Source: Propionispora sp. 2/2-37 (lineage in GTDB: Bacteria > Bacillota > Negativicutes > Propionisporales > Propionisporaceae). From it: DNA of 64,000 bases. The notes beneath the pieces are model-generated. The model saw nothing but the letters and a program-made list of their open reading frames with translations. It was not told the DNA's origin and made no database searches. Shown here one piece after another: positions 33,070 through 41,908 of this stretch. The translations under genes and the position numbers were made by a program. The stretch is taken from the NCBI RefSeq assembly GCF_001298735.1, contig NZ_CYSP01000005.1, positions 186,001-250,000 on the forward strand. The letters run 5' to 3'. The number at the start of each line of letters is the position of its first letter. Within the stretch, counting starts at the first letter, position 1.

Positions 33070-34104
33070 ATGATACGGTTCGAATGTGATTATACGGAAG
33101 GCGCCCACGCGCGGATTATGCAGCGAATGCTGGAAACTAACGAAGAACAGACACCGGGCTATGGCCTGGATCAGCACTGCGAAACAGCCAGAGCCTATAT
33201 TCGGAAAGCATGCCAGGCAGCGAAGGCCGATGTTCACTTTTTAGTCGGGGGAACACAGACCAATGCTACCATTATCGCTTCTATTCTGCGCCCGCATCAG
33301 GGCGCTGTGGCCGCCGGCAGCGGGCATATTGCCGTACATGAAACGGGAGCCATTGAAGCTGCCGGCCATAAGGTGCTTACCCTGCCGAGTACTGACGGAA
33401 AAATCCGGGCGGAACAGGTAAAAGCACTATATGATGCCCACTGGAATGATGTCACGCATGAGCATATGGTTCAGCCCGGACTGGTGTACATATCGCACCC
33501 CACCGAGAACGGCACCACTTATCGTAAAGCCGAGCTGGAAGCATTAAGCCAGGTTTGCCGGGAATGCCGCCTGCCGCTGGTGCTGGACGGCGCCAGGCTG
33601 GGCTACGGCCTGGCAGCCCCGGATAATGATTTATCGTTAGCCGATATCGCACGGTTATGCGATGGCTTTTATATCGGGGGAACGAAAGTCGGCGCCTTGA
33701 TGGGAGAGGCCGTAGTCATCACCCGGGATGCCCTGAAAACCGACTTCCGCTATATGATCAAGCAGCATGGCGGTATGCTGGCCAAGGGGAGGATACTGGG
33801 GATTCAGTTTGAAACCTTATTCGAGGACGGCTTGTACTATGAGATCGCCAAACATGCCGTGGATATGGCGATGAGAATCCGGGAGGCCTTTGCGGCAAAA
33901 GGTTTTTCCTTCCGCTATGATTCTACCACCAATCAGCAGTTTCCCATTTTGCCGGATGCGGTGTTAATGAAGCTGGGCGAAAAGTATTCCTATTCCTTTT
34001 GGGAAAAAGTTGATGCCACCCACAGTGCAGTGCGGTTTTGTACCAGCTGGGCCACAAAGAAGGAGAATGTGGACAGGCTGGTGGAGGATATCAGGGCATT
34101 GTAA
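33070..34104 (+). CDS. PLP-dependent threonine aldolase-like lyase
   Basis: 344 residues. It matches the low-specificity threonine aldolase/beta-eliminating lyase fold: VHFLVGGTQTNATIIASILR near the start, HIAVHETGAIEAAGHKV, the PLP-ring Asp in LVLDGARLGYGL, and the Schiff-base Lys206 in YIGGTKVGAL. It should cleave L-threonine or a related beta-hydroxy amino acid to glycine and an aldehyde. GGAGAGGGG precedes the ATG. Substrate specificity cannot be read from sequence. Confidence 0.85.
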   Translation: MIRFECDYTEGAHARIMQRMLETNEEQTPGYGLDQHCETARAYIRKACQAAKADVHFLVGGTQTNATIIASILRPHQGAVAAGSGHIAVHETGAIEAAGHKVLTLPSTDGKIRAEQVKALYDAHWNDVTHEHMVQPGLVYISHPTENGTTYRKAELEALSQVCRECRLPLVLDGARLGYGLAAPDNDLSLADIARLCDGFYIGGTKVGALMGEAVVITRDALKTDFRYMIKQHGGMLAKGRILGIQFETLFEDGLYYEIAKHAVDMAMRIREAFAAKGFSFRYDSTTNQQFPILPDAVLMKLGEKYSYSFWEKVDATHSAVRFCTSWATKKENVDRLVEDIRAL

Positions 34105-34178
34105 CGCATGGGGATGACCGGGGCATATACTGTTTGTAGCCGGAGGGTTAACTTTCAAATAAGAATTTAGGTGAGTTT

Positions 34179-34892
34179 ATGCGCGCAGTAGACAGGATCA
34201 TAGCCATTTCCGACATTCATGGGGAAGGCAGAAAGCTGTTGGCTTTATTAGAAGAATGTGAGTACGATGCTAACACCGATTTACTGGTGATCGTCGGCGA
34301 TATGCTGGACCGTGGCGAAGAGAACCTGGATACATTGGCAATTTGTCGAAAGTTCCAAAGGCAGGGAGCGATACTGCTAAAGGGAAACCACGAACAATTT
34401 GTTCACGATAGTATTATTGAAATGCTGACCAATGAAAACTGGCGTGCGAAGCCAAGCGTGGACCTATATAACTGGTATACCTATCATGGCGGATATTCCA
34501 CCTATCAGGAGATTAAAAACTTATCTCCTGACAGACTTAGGAAAATATTACGGTTTATTCGCTCGTTACCCTTTTATTACTCTGCGGGCAGGTTCATTTT
34601 TTCTCATGCCGGAGCCAACACGGCAAAACCAATCGAAGAAAATGAAGAAGACGAAACCCTTTGGATGGAAAGGTCCTTCCCGGTTTGTCCGGCCTATCCC
34701 AATAAAGTACTGATATTCGGCCATGTACCTACCTGGGGTTTGCCTCCCTATAACTCAAAATTCAAAAAGAAAAATGCGAAGATTTGGTATGATACGGTCC
34801 ATAAAGACAAAATAGGGATTGACTGCGGCAGTTGTTTCGGCGGACGGCTGGCTGCATTGGAAATTCCAACCTATAGAGAGTTTTATGTATAG
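34179..34892 (+). CDS. Metallophosphatase, serine/threonine phosphatase type
   Basis: 237 residues. The metal-binding motifs occur in order: DIHGEG near residue 13, GDMLDRGEEN near residue 40, GNHEQF near 69, then SHAGANTAKP and FGHVPTWG. This is the PPP-type calcineurin-like family, close to bacterial PrpA or lambda phosphatase, and uses two metal ions, often Mn. It may dephosphorylate proteins or Ap4A. GTGAG precedes the ATG. It follows the aldolase-like gene by 74 bp; functional linkage is not evident. Confidence 0.85.
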   Translation: MRAVDRIIAISDIHGEGRKLLALLEECEYDANTDLLVIVGDMLDRGEENLDTLAICRKFQRQGAILLKGNHEQFVHDSIIEMLTNENWRAKPSVDLYNWYTYHGGYSTYQEIKNLSPDRLRKILRFIRSLPFYYSAGRFIFSHAGANTAKPIEENEEDETLWMERSFPVCPAYPNKVLIFGHVPTWGLPPYNSKFKKKNAKIWYDTVHKDKIGIDCGSCFGGRLAALEIPTYREFYV

Positions 34893-34905
34893 CAGCAGGC
34901 ATGAG

Positions 34906-34939
34906 AAACAGCGGTGTTCGTGGATTGCTGTTTTTTTTT
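34906..34939 (+). terminator. Terminator after the metallophosphatase gene
   Basis: AAACAGC pairs with GCTGTTT around a 14-base loop, followed by a run of Ts. Confidence 0.8.
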
Positions 34940-35188
34940 ATGACAACTGTTATTTATTTATAAATTGACATATAATTACGTAGCCGGTTTCCACTGAACC
35001 CCGTTTTAATTGCGTCCGAAGGTTCATGAAAAAACGGCTATCCATACATAAGAACTGCCTTATGCTGAGCGGTTCTATTTTTTTATTGCCAACCGGCAGG
35101 TAGAATTTTTTGCAAAACCATCTTGCAAATAGTTCTACTTTTTTGGGAAAACATTAGTCAGTATACTAAACATGCGAGGTGGATAGGG
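34940..35188 (+). promoter_or_regulatory. Leader of the PTS operon with nested stem-loops
   Basis: TTGACA occurs at 34965. A nested structure follows: TAGCCG (34981) with CGGCTA (35035-35040), enclosing GAACC (34996) with GGTTC (35021). Then comes AGAACTGC/GCGGTTCT before a T run at about 35080, a terminator-like element. The layout suggests attenuation or antitermination in front of the PRD regulator. Confidence 0.4.
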
Positions 35189-37315
35189 ATGACGGGCAAG
35201 GAATTAGACCTGATTTTGCATCTGATATCAAGAAATGAATATATCACCTATTCGGAAATGAAAACAGTATTTCAGAAATCGGAACGCACCGTCCGGAATT
35301 ATCTGGAGCAGGCCAATCGGCTTTTGCAGCAAAATCATCTGCCATGCATTGAGCAGGATCGAAAATTAGGCGTTAAGCTGCAGTTTACCCAGCCGCAAAA
35401 AGAATATTTTCTTTCTTTGCTTAACTCCAAACAGGATCAGGCTGAATACTATCCGGCCGGAGAACGGATATTGATGATTTTGTTTTCCATCTTGCAAGAG
35501 AATGAGCCCACGTTTGCCACGACGTTTATTGACGAGTTAATTACCAGTAAAAGCTCAATCGACTCCGATATGAAAACTATCCGGAAACTGGCGCAGGAAT
35601 ACGGGGCGGTTTTGAAAAGCACTCCGAAAGAGGGGTTTAAACTACATGGCGATGAATGGTCCGTCCGGTTGTTTATCAATAATGTCATCAACAAATATCT
35701 GAACCTGGAACTGTTGATGGATCATGGCAGCAACCATTTCATTGTTTCCAAAAAAGAAAAAATCGTAGTGGAGTATTTAAACGAAAACCTGCTTTTCAAC
35801 ACCTATCGCTATATCCGGCAGCTTGCGCGTTCGGAAGGGTTTGCTTTCAATGAGATACACTTCCGGCAAATGGCCGTTATTTTTGCCATCTGGTACAAGC
35901 GCTTTACCCAGGGCCATACCGTAAAAAGTGCGAATAGTCTGCCGCTTCGCTATGAAAGACTGCATTCTTATCAAATGGTTGTACAGCTTTTGCAGGATGT
36001 AATGGGAATTGAAGTGCGCACTATTAGTGAATATGAGCGGTATTATTTATGCTTCATCATCGACAGTTTTAATATTAAGCATCCGACCGTGTTAAAAATT
36101 GACTGGGGCGGTCTGCAGCTGCTGACCATGCAGCTGATTGCCGAAATGGAGCAGATCACTGCCATCCCTTTTTCGAAAGACGAAGAACTGTTTGAACGGC
36201 TGTTTAATCACATCGAGCCGCTGATAAACCGTATCAAAAACGGGGTCAGTATTTTTAATCCGCTGAAAAACATGATTATGGACCAATACAGCGTTATGTA
36301 CAATACGCTGCGCAAAGCCGTTCGTGTTTTAGAAATCTATTGCCGGCAAAAGATTTCGGAAGAAGAAATTGCCTACCTTACCCTGCATTTCAGCGCATCG
36401 GAAGAAAAACTGGCCCAATATAATCCGGGAAAATACAGGGTGGTTATTATCTGCGGCCATGGGGTGGCCACGGGAGAATTATTGGCGGAAAACCTCAAGA
36501 AATATTATCAGTTTGATGTGCTGGGGGTTGTCAACGCCTATGATATTCGCGCAATCAAACGGCTGGGCGCCGACTTTGCCTTGAAGACAATTGATATGGA
36601 AATTAACAATCTTCCTTCTTTAAAAATTGATCCGGTATTAACCGAACATGACCGGCAGAAGATCAAGCAGTTTTTAGACAATCATCCGGACATCAGAAAA
36701 TCCGGCACGACTCATTTTGATGCGGTTGATTTTTTTAAAGACATTTGCAAAATAGCTGAAAAACATAGCATGAAGCTGAAAATGGAGCCTTTCATCGGAG
36801 AACTGGAGCAGCTATTTGAAAAAAATAAAATCATTTTAAACCGTCAGGGGGTTCAACCAATGATCCATGAAGTACTAAAAGATCAGCATATATTGCTGCA
36901 GCAAACAGCCAAAGACTGGGAAGCAAGTATCAGGGCTGCCGCACAGCCTTTGCTGGAAGAGCAATACATCAAGCAGGAGTATATTGAGGCGATGATCGCT
37001 GCGGTGAATAAATACGGGCCCTATATCGTTGTCGGCAAAGGTGTCGCACTGGCACACGCCCGTCCGGAGGATGGCGTACTAAAATTAGGACTTAGCGTGA
37101 TGACGCTCAAGGAACCGGTCCTTTTCGGCCATGAAACCAATGATCCGGTTAAGTTGATCTTTTGTCTGGCTGCCGTCGACAATTTTTCACACCTGAGAGT
37201 CATGAAGTCGATTGTCAATATCATTAGTGAAGAGAGGAAAATTGACAAGATTTCCAGCCAATATACCATAGACGGTTTTAATAGTGTGTTAGATGAATTT
37301 GAGGAGGGGATCTAG
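35189..37315 (+). CDS. PRD-containing PTS regulator with EIIB- and EIIA-like domains
   Basis: 708 residues from the ATG at 35189 (GAGGTGGATAGGG upstream). Domains in order: HTH (KELDLILHLISRNEYITYSE and a second HTH), two PTS regulation domains (about 190-400) with conserved His, an EIIB-like segment (VVIICGHGVATGELLAENL, with Cys), and a C-terminal EIIA type-2 domain with His623 in ALAHARPEDG. This is a MtlR/LicR-type activator regulated by phosphorylation. It precedes the IIB and IIC genes and activates them by inference. No separate EIIA gene is present, so its EIIA domain may also serve transport. Confidence 0.9.
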   Translation: MTGKELDLILHLISRNEYITYSEMKTVFQKSERTVRNYLEQANRLLQQNHLPCIEQDRKLGVKLQFTQPQKEYFLSLLNSKQDQAEYYPAGERILMILFSILQENEPTFATTFIDELITSKSSIDSDMKTIRKLAQEYGAVLKSTPKEGFKLHGDEWSVRLFINNVINKYLNLELLMDHGSNHFIVSKKEKIVVEYLNENLLFNTYRYIRQLARSEGFAFNEIHFRQMAVIFAIWYKRFTQGHTVKSANSLPLRYERLHSYQMVVQLLQDVMGIEVRTISEYERYYLCFIIDSFNIKHPTVLKIDWGGLQLLTMQLIAEMEQITAIPFSKDEELFERLFNHIEPLINRIKNGVSIFNPLKNMIMDQYSVMYNTLRKAVRVLEIYCRQKISEEEIAYLTLHFSASEEKLAQYNPGKYRVVIICGHGVATGELLAENLKKYYQFDVLGVVNAYDIRAIKRLGADFALKTIDMEINNLPSLKIDPVLTEHDRQKIKQFLDNHPDIRKSGTTHFDAVDFFKDICKIAEKHSMKLKMEPFIGELEQLFEKNKIILNRQGVQPMIHEVLKDQHILLQQTAKDWEASIRAAAQPLLEEQYIKQEYIEAMIAAVNKYGPYIVVGKGVALAHARPEDGVLKLGLSVMTLKEPVLFGHETNDPVKLIFCLAAVDNFSHLRVMKSIVNIISEERKIDKISSQYTIDGFNSVLDEFEEGI

Positions 37316-37363
37316 GCATTGCCTTTTATGGAACCTACTTCATTTTAGAAAAGAGGGGTCGGC

Positions 37364-37669
37364 ATGAAGAAAAAAGTGAAAATGCTCATGGTGTGTGGAG
37401 CCGGTTTGGGCAGCAGTTTTGCCTGCCAAATGAGTGTGGAGGATGTGTTAAGCAAACTGGGAGTGGAAGCGGATTTGGATCATTGCGATATCTCCTCCGC
37501 TGTCTCTATGAATCCGGAAATCATTATTACGGCCAGCAACTTTAAGTCGCAATTCGAACAGTTTACCATTCCGGACACAACGACAATTTTGTATCTGAAA
37601 AATATTGTGAACAAGGCGGAAATTGAAGAGAAGCTGGTACCCTTGCTGCAGGCTAAAGGCGTGCTATAG
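37364..37669 (+). CDS. PTS IIB component, ascorbate (SgaB/UlaB) type
   Basis: 101 residues. The phospho-acceptor is Cys11 in MLMVCGAGLGSSFACQMSV, and the fold matches the lactose/ascorbate IIB family (PTS_IIB_2/3). It passes phosphate from an EIIA domain to the sugar carried by the IIC. AAGAGGGGTCGGC precedes the ATG. The next gene is the membrane IIC, 17 bases away. The sugar is not proven; the associated class II aldolase suggests a carbohydrate giving a phosphorylated ketose. Confidence 0.88.
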   Translation: MKKKVKMLMVCGAGLGSSFACQMSVEDVLSKLGVEADLDHCDISSAVSMNPEIIITASNFKSQFEQFTIPDTTTILYLKNIVNKAEIEEKLVPLLQAKGVL

Positions 37670-37692
37670 ATTAAAAAATAAGGGGGATGTTT

Positions 37693-38973
37693 ATGTCAAT
37701 CATTAACTTCATTATCACCAATGTGTTGACGCAGGCGGCTATTACCATCGCGTTGATTGCCATGCTGGGACTCATTCTGCAAAAAAAATCGGTTGGACAG
37801 ACCATTGCCGGGACATTTAAAACGTTATTGGGTTTTCAGGTATTATCTGTGGGGGCAGGCATCATTGTTGGCAGCTTAATTTATTTCGGCAAGATTTTTA
37901 CGGAAGGCTTTCATATGCAGGGTATTATTCCCTCGATCGAAGCCATCAACGGGCAGGCGATGAATGAGCTGGGACTGGGAAGTCCGATTGCCTTTACCTT
38001 CCTGGCCATCTTTATTGTAAATATTATCATTGCGCGGTTTACCAGGTGGAAATATATCTTTTTGACCGGCCAGGCTATTTTATGGATGGCTACCATGTGC
38101 ACGGTGTTTGGCTACAGCGCAGGCTTTAGAGGCGCGACGCTGATCGTGGTCGGCGGTATTGTCGGCGGTATCTTTGCCGTAGCCATGCCGGCCATTGCCC
38201 AGCCTTTGATTCGCAAGATCACCGGCAGTAATGATATTGCGCTGGGCCATTTTTGTACAATCGGCTATTTGTTTGAAGCCGCAGTGGCTAAAGTATGCGG
38301 CAACCCGGAAGAGTCCACGGAAGATATCAAACTGCCGAAAGGATTTGAATTTTTACAGGATACCTATCTGTCCGTCATGGTAGTCATGGTGCCGCTCTAT
38401 TTAATCACCGCATTTTTTGCCGGTCCTGAATTTTGCGCCACCTTGTCCGGACATACCGATTATCTGGTACACGCGTTCTTGCAGGCCATCCAGTTTGTTG
38501 TCGGGGTCTATGTACTGTTAGCCGGTGTACGCTTGATTTTAGCGGAAATCGTGCCCGCCTTCCGCGGCATTGCCATGAAGCTGGTGCCCAATGCCATACC
38601 GGCCCTGGATTGCCCGGTGCTGTTTCCCTACGCGCCGCATGCGGTCATTATCGGCTTTGTTACCACTACGATTGGTACGGTGATCGCGATGTTTGTTTTG
38701 CCCATGTTTGGCTTGGCTATGATCCTGCCGGGAATGCTGACTAACTTCTTTGCCGGCGGCACAGCCGGAATCTTTGGCAATGCGACGGGCGGCAAACGCG
38801 GAGCCATTATCGGCGGCGTGGCCCATGGCTTCTTTATCACGCTGCTGCCGGCGCTGCTGGTAGGCGTATTCAGCCAACTGGGCTTTGCCAATGCCACGGC
38901 AACCGATGTGGATACCGTGGCCGCCGCGCTGCTGTACGCGTGGATTATCAGCCCGCTGATGAGTATATTCTAA
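37693..38973 (+). CDS. PTS IIC membrane component, ascorbate (SgaT/UlaA) type
   Basis: 426 residues from the ATG at 37693, spaced 6 bases from AGGGGG; an ATG at 37687 abuts it. It starts SIINFIITNVLTQAAITIAL and has the UlaA landmarks: KKSVGQTIAGTFKTLLGFQV, GSPIAFTFLAIFIVNIIIAR, and ANPFAGGTAGIFGN-like sequence near the end (FFAGGTAGIFGNATGGKRGA). About 11 membrane segments. It takes up and phosphorylates a sugar or sugar acid. The substrate may not be ascorbate, because no lactonase or other ula genes are present. Confidence 0.88.
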   Translation: MSIINFIITNVLTQAAITIALIAMLGLILQKKSVGQTIAGTFKTLLGFQVLSVGAGIIVGSLIYFGKIFTEGFHMQGIIPSIEAINGQAMNELGLGSPIAFTFLAIFIVNIIIARFTRWKYIFLTGQAILWMATMCTVFGYSAGFRGATLIVVGGIVGGIFAVAMPAIAQPLIRKITGSNDIALGHFCTIGYLFEAAVAKVCGNPEESTEDIKLPKGFEFLQDTYLSVMVVMVPLYLITAFFAGPEFCATLSGHTDYLVHAFLQAIQFVVGVYVLLAGVRLILAEIVPAFRGIAMKLVPNAIPALDCPVLFPYAPHAVIIGFVTTTIGTVIAMFVLPMFGLAMILPGMLTNFFAGGTAGIFGNATGGKRGAIIGGVAHGFFITLLPALLVGVFSQLGFANATATDVDTVAAALLYAWIISPLMSIF

Positions 38974-38992
38974 AACAAAGAGGGGATTGTAG

Positions 38993-39379
38993 TTGTTTTT
39001 CTTTAAGAAGAAAACAAAATCGGCGCAGGCCGGGGACAACGAGCAAACGGCCGTGGTCGATCCGGCCCTGCAGGAGCAGGTTGTAGAGCTGAAGCAAAGG
39101 CTGGAAACAGCCGAAGGGGATTTGCGGATTGCTACGTTAAATGAACTGGGAAGCAAACTGTTTGCTTTGGAAAACATTGATGAAGCCATTCAATTCTACG
39201 AAACGAGTATTCAGGAAAACCGTACGCTGGGCAAGGCGTACACGGACTTACTAAAGCTATACAACGTAAAAAGAAAACAAGCCGCGGAACAAAATGACGA
39301 TGATAAGCTGCAGACATATCTCAATAAAATCGACGATTTAATGAAGCTGTCAAAAGACGTTATCCGCGGTTTGGAATGA
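38993..39379 (+). CDS. Small TPR-like protein in the PTS operon
   Basis: 128 residues; TTG start with AAAGAGGGGATT upstream. A Phe/Lys-rich start (FFFKKKTK) precedes a coiled-coil region (QEQVVELKQRLETAEGDL) and one clear TPR repeat (LNELGSKLFALENIDEAIQF, then YETSIQENRTLGKAYTDLLK). It is probably cytoplasmic, and the basic start could contact membrane. It overlaps the aldolase-side open frame by a few bases and lies between IIC and aldolase. The role is unknown; it could help assemble the PTS or the aldolase. Confidence 0.7.
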   Translation: MFFFKKKTKSAQAGDNEQTAVVDPALQEQVVELKQRLETAEGDLRIATLNELGSKLFALENIDEAIQFYETSIQENRTLGKAYTDLLKLYNVKRKQAAEQNDDDKLQTYLNKIDDLMKLSKDVIRGLE

Positions 39380-39420
39380 AGGAAAACGCAGGACGCTTCA
39401 GGGAGACAGGAGGATATCAT

Positions 39421-40260
39421 ATGTATACTACACTGAAAAAAGTAACGGAAAAAGCGGCGCGCTTAAACTTTACGGTCGGCGCATTCAATATGCATAACCT
39501 GGAAATGCTGCCGGCCATGATTCGGGCCGCAAAGGATATGGGGTCCCCCATTATTATTCAGACGAGTGCAGGTACGGCGGAATACATCGGCTATGGCGTG
39601 ATCACCAGTGTATGCAAATATCTGGCGGACTATGAAAGCGCGGAAGTCGTGCTGCACTTGGATCATGCGAACCGTTTTGCGGATATCCGCAAAGCCATTG
39701 ACGCGGGCTATTCCTCGGTGATGTATGACGGTTCGGTGCTGAGCTTCAAAGAGAACGTTCTCAGAACCCAGGAAGTGGTTGCATATGCCCATGCCAGAGG
39801 AGTATCGGTGGAGGGAGAACTGGGAACCATCGGCGGCACGGAAGACGGGCTTGCCGTGCAGGGGCAGCAAAAAGCCTACACCAATCCGGAAGATGCCAAG
39901 CGCTTTGTCGAGGAGACAGGCATTGATGCCCTGGCTGTCGCGGTCGGGACCCAGCATGGGCAGTATCAGTCAAAAACCGAATTAAACATCCCGTTATTAC
40001 AGAAAATCCATGAAACCGTGGATATTCCGCTGGTCATCCACGGCGGCACCGGCGTCAAGGACGAAGACATCCGCCAATGCACAAACCAGGGTGTACGCAA
40101 ATTTAACGTGGGCACCGAATTGCTGGTCGGCTGGACGCGGGAAGCGGCGAAATGGTTCTCGCAAAGCAAGGAGAATACTTCCCTGCGGAAAAATATCATG
40201 CCCTGTAATGAAGTGGTTGCTAATGTTATTAAAAATAAAATCGGCATCTTTTTAAACGCA
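39421..40260 (+). CDS. Class II fructose-bisphosphate/tagatose aldolase-family enzyme
   Basis: About 280 residues from the ATG at 39421 (AGGAGGATATC upstream), shorter and better supported than the frame from 39376. Motifs of class II aldolases: FTVGAFNMHNLEMLPAMI, the catalytic Asp and zinc His in VVLHLDHANRF, VSVEGELGTIGGTEDG, VAVGTQHGQY, and VIHGGTGVKDEDI. It is a Zn-dependent aldolase that should split a ketose bisphosphate made from the sugar imported by the PTS. The KbaY/GatY/FbaA branch cannot be resolved by eye. Confidence 0.9.
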
Positions 40261-40340
40261 TAGCAGGACGATGAATGGCAGGGTGTTATCTATCTGGCGG
40301 ATGGATAGCACCTGCCTCATTTGCGGAAAGGGCAGTACCT

Positions 40341-40946
40341 ATGAAAAAGACACTCATCTTGCTGGCGGGCTTTCCCGGTACGGGCAAGACCTATCTGGCA
40401 AACAAGATACGAAACTGGAAGCCTGATTTTATCACCGTATCGCCGGATGCGATAAAAGAAAAATTCTGGGATGAACTGGGCTTTACCAACCTGGCGGAAA
40501 AAGAACACGCCATTCAGCTAAGCTGGGAGTATTACTATACACAACTGCGCGGGCATATGCTGTCCGGCACACCGGTCATTTCGGATTACCCCTTTAGTGA
40601 CAAGCAAAAGTCAACCCTTTCCGGTTTGGCGGAGCAGCACGGCTATCAAGTCATTACGCTTCGCTTAACAGGAGACTTAGACGTTTTATATGAAAGACAA
40701 AAACAACGGGATCTCGATCCGGAAAGACACCTGGGGCATATTCTCACCAGCTATCATTATGGACAGACGCTGACTAACCGGAGCGAAGCGGACGGTCTAT
40801 TGGACTACGATGAGTTTATCCGGCGTTGCCGCACACGCGGGTACGGAGAATTCTCCATAGGCCATCTGATTGAACTGGACAGGACGGATTTTGATTCGGT
40901 CGACTATGAGGAGTTATTTGTGAAATTACAGGAACGGCTGGAGTAG
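40341..40946 (+). CDS. P-loop kinase of the AAA_33/zeta-toxin-like group
   Basis: 201 residues from the ATG at 40341 (AAAGGGCAG upstream). Walker A is GFPGTGKTYLAN at about residue 9, followed by VSPDAIKEKFWDELGF, the Asp-containing strand of small-molecule kinases, and later TLRLTGDLDVLYERQKQRDL with a lid-like Arg region. Such kinases phosphorylate sugars, nucleosides or RNA. Being last in the PTS-aldolase operon, it may phosphorylate an intermediate. A terminator follows at 41027. No antitoxin-like gene is adjacent, so toxin function is unlikely. Confidence 0.78.
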   Translation: MKKTLILLAGFPGTGKTYLANKIRNWKPDFITVSPDAIKEKFWDELGFTNLAEKEHAIQLSWEYYYTQLRGHMLSGTPVISDYPFSDKQKSTLSGLAEQHGYQVITLRLTGDLDVLYERQKQRDLDPERHLGHILTSYHYGQTLTNRSEADGLLDYDEFIRRCRTRGYGEFSIGHLIELDRTDFDSVDYEELFVKLQERLE

Positions 40947-41026
40947 CTTTTGGAATGTTTTTTGGGGGAGATAATTCTTCCCTGGCTAGTCAAATTCGTT
41001 CCATGTTAAAGGTAGCTCCTAACACT

Positions 41027-41067
41027 AAAATTCCTGCCAATTTTTATTTAAAATTGGCAGGAATTTT
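41027..41067. terminator. Strong terminator after the PTS operon
   Basis: AAAATTCCTGCCAATTTT pairs perfectly with AAAATTGGCAGGAATTTT around a 5-base loop. Confidence 0.88.
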
Positions 41068-41124
41068 ATTTTAACGTGAGAGGGCTATTGTCTTATCAAT
41101 CCATGAATTTTGAGCTAATCCTAG

Positions 41125-41895
41125 TTATTTCATTTTTAAATCAATGCCGCTTTTTTTATTCTTATAGATAAGTTCTGCTAATTGTACGGCTTGCGCTCCA
41201 GCTTCTATGGGAGGAATCCCGTTCTTGTAAATATTGGAAATCAGGTTTCGCTGGGCTTCCGGTTTGTCGGAGCTGGCTTGATAAGCCATATAAATGCTCA
41301 TACTTTCATTTGTTATAAGGCCTGGCCTTTCACCGATAAATATAATGCTTAGCATGGCATTGAGATATTCACTGATTTTGTCCATTGTGGCCACTCTGGC
41401 GTATTTTACAAAGATTGGCGTACCCATGATATAACCAGCTGATTTCAAGCCATCCTCAAGAATTTGGTAAGTGTCCGGGACATTGTGTTCAATCGCATAG
41501 GCACTGAGACCATCGCCAATGATAATTTGTACATCAATGTCATGGCGGCATTTTTCTTTGATAAAAGCGGCTGTTTCCTCCGAGAAGCGCCGGCCGAGGT
41601 CCGGGCGCTTAATGTATTCTGCTTTGTTTTTGGCTAATGTTTGCACTTTTATACAGCCAAGTTGATCAATTGTTTTTTCGTCTACATGTTTCCATACGGC
41701 ATCCATAGCCGCTGCATGATCAGAAAGATAGCGCAAATAGGTTTCTGTGCGCAGGGAAGTGCCGCACCTTCCAACACAAACACGCGCATTGGTTGCTCTT
41801 TTTATCCGCGCGCAGGCTTCCTGGTCCAAAGGATTAGTAATGGTTACACGTGAGGTATAGTCAACTTGAGAAATATCATAAATTTCTTTGTTCAT
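41125..41895 (-). CDS. eutC: Ethanolamine ammonia-lyase small subunit
   Basis: 256 residues from the ATG at 41895 (CTAAGGAGG upstream). Family motifs: RVCVGRCGTSLRTETYLRYL, DHAAAMDAVW, VQTLAKNKAEYIKRPDLGR, VQIIIGDGLSAYAI, and IFIGERPGLITNESMSIYM. With EutB it forms the adenosylcobalamin-dependent enzyme that converts ethanolamine to acetaldehyde and ammonia. It lacks the long N-terminal microcompartment-targeting extension seen in some enterics. It follows eutB by 13 bases, so the two are co-translated. Confidence 0.95.
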   Translation of the reverse strand: MNKEIYDISQVDYTSRVTITNPLDQEACARIKRATNARVCVGRCGTSLRTETYLRYLSDHAAAMDAVWKHVDEKTIDQLGCIKVQTLAKNKAEYIKRPDLGRRFSEETAAFIKEKCRHDIDVQIIIGDGLSAYAIEHNVPDTYQILEDGLKSAGYIMGTPIFVKYARVATMDKISEYLNAMLSIIFIGERPGLITNESMSIYMAYQASSDKPEAQRNLISNIYKNGIPPIEAGAQAVQLAELIYKNKKSGIDLKMK

Positions 41896-41908
41896 CCTGA
41901 CTGCCTCC

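Noticed and set aside
40341..40946. Zeta toxin of a toxin-antitoxin pair
   Set aside because: No small antitoxin gene is adjacent and the gene is the last member of a sugar operon.
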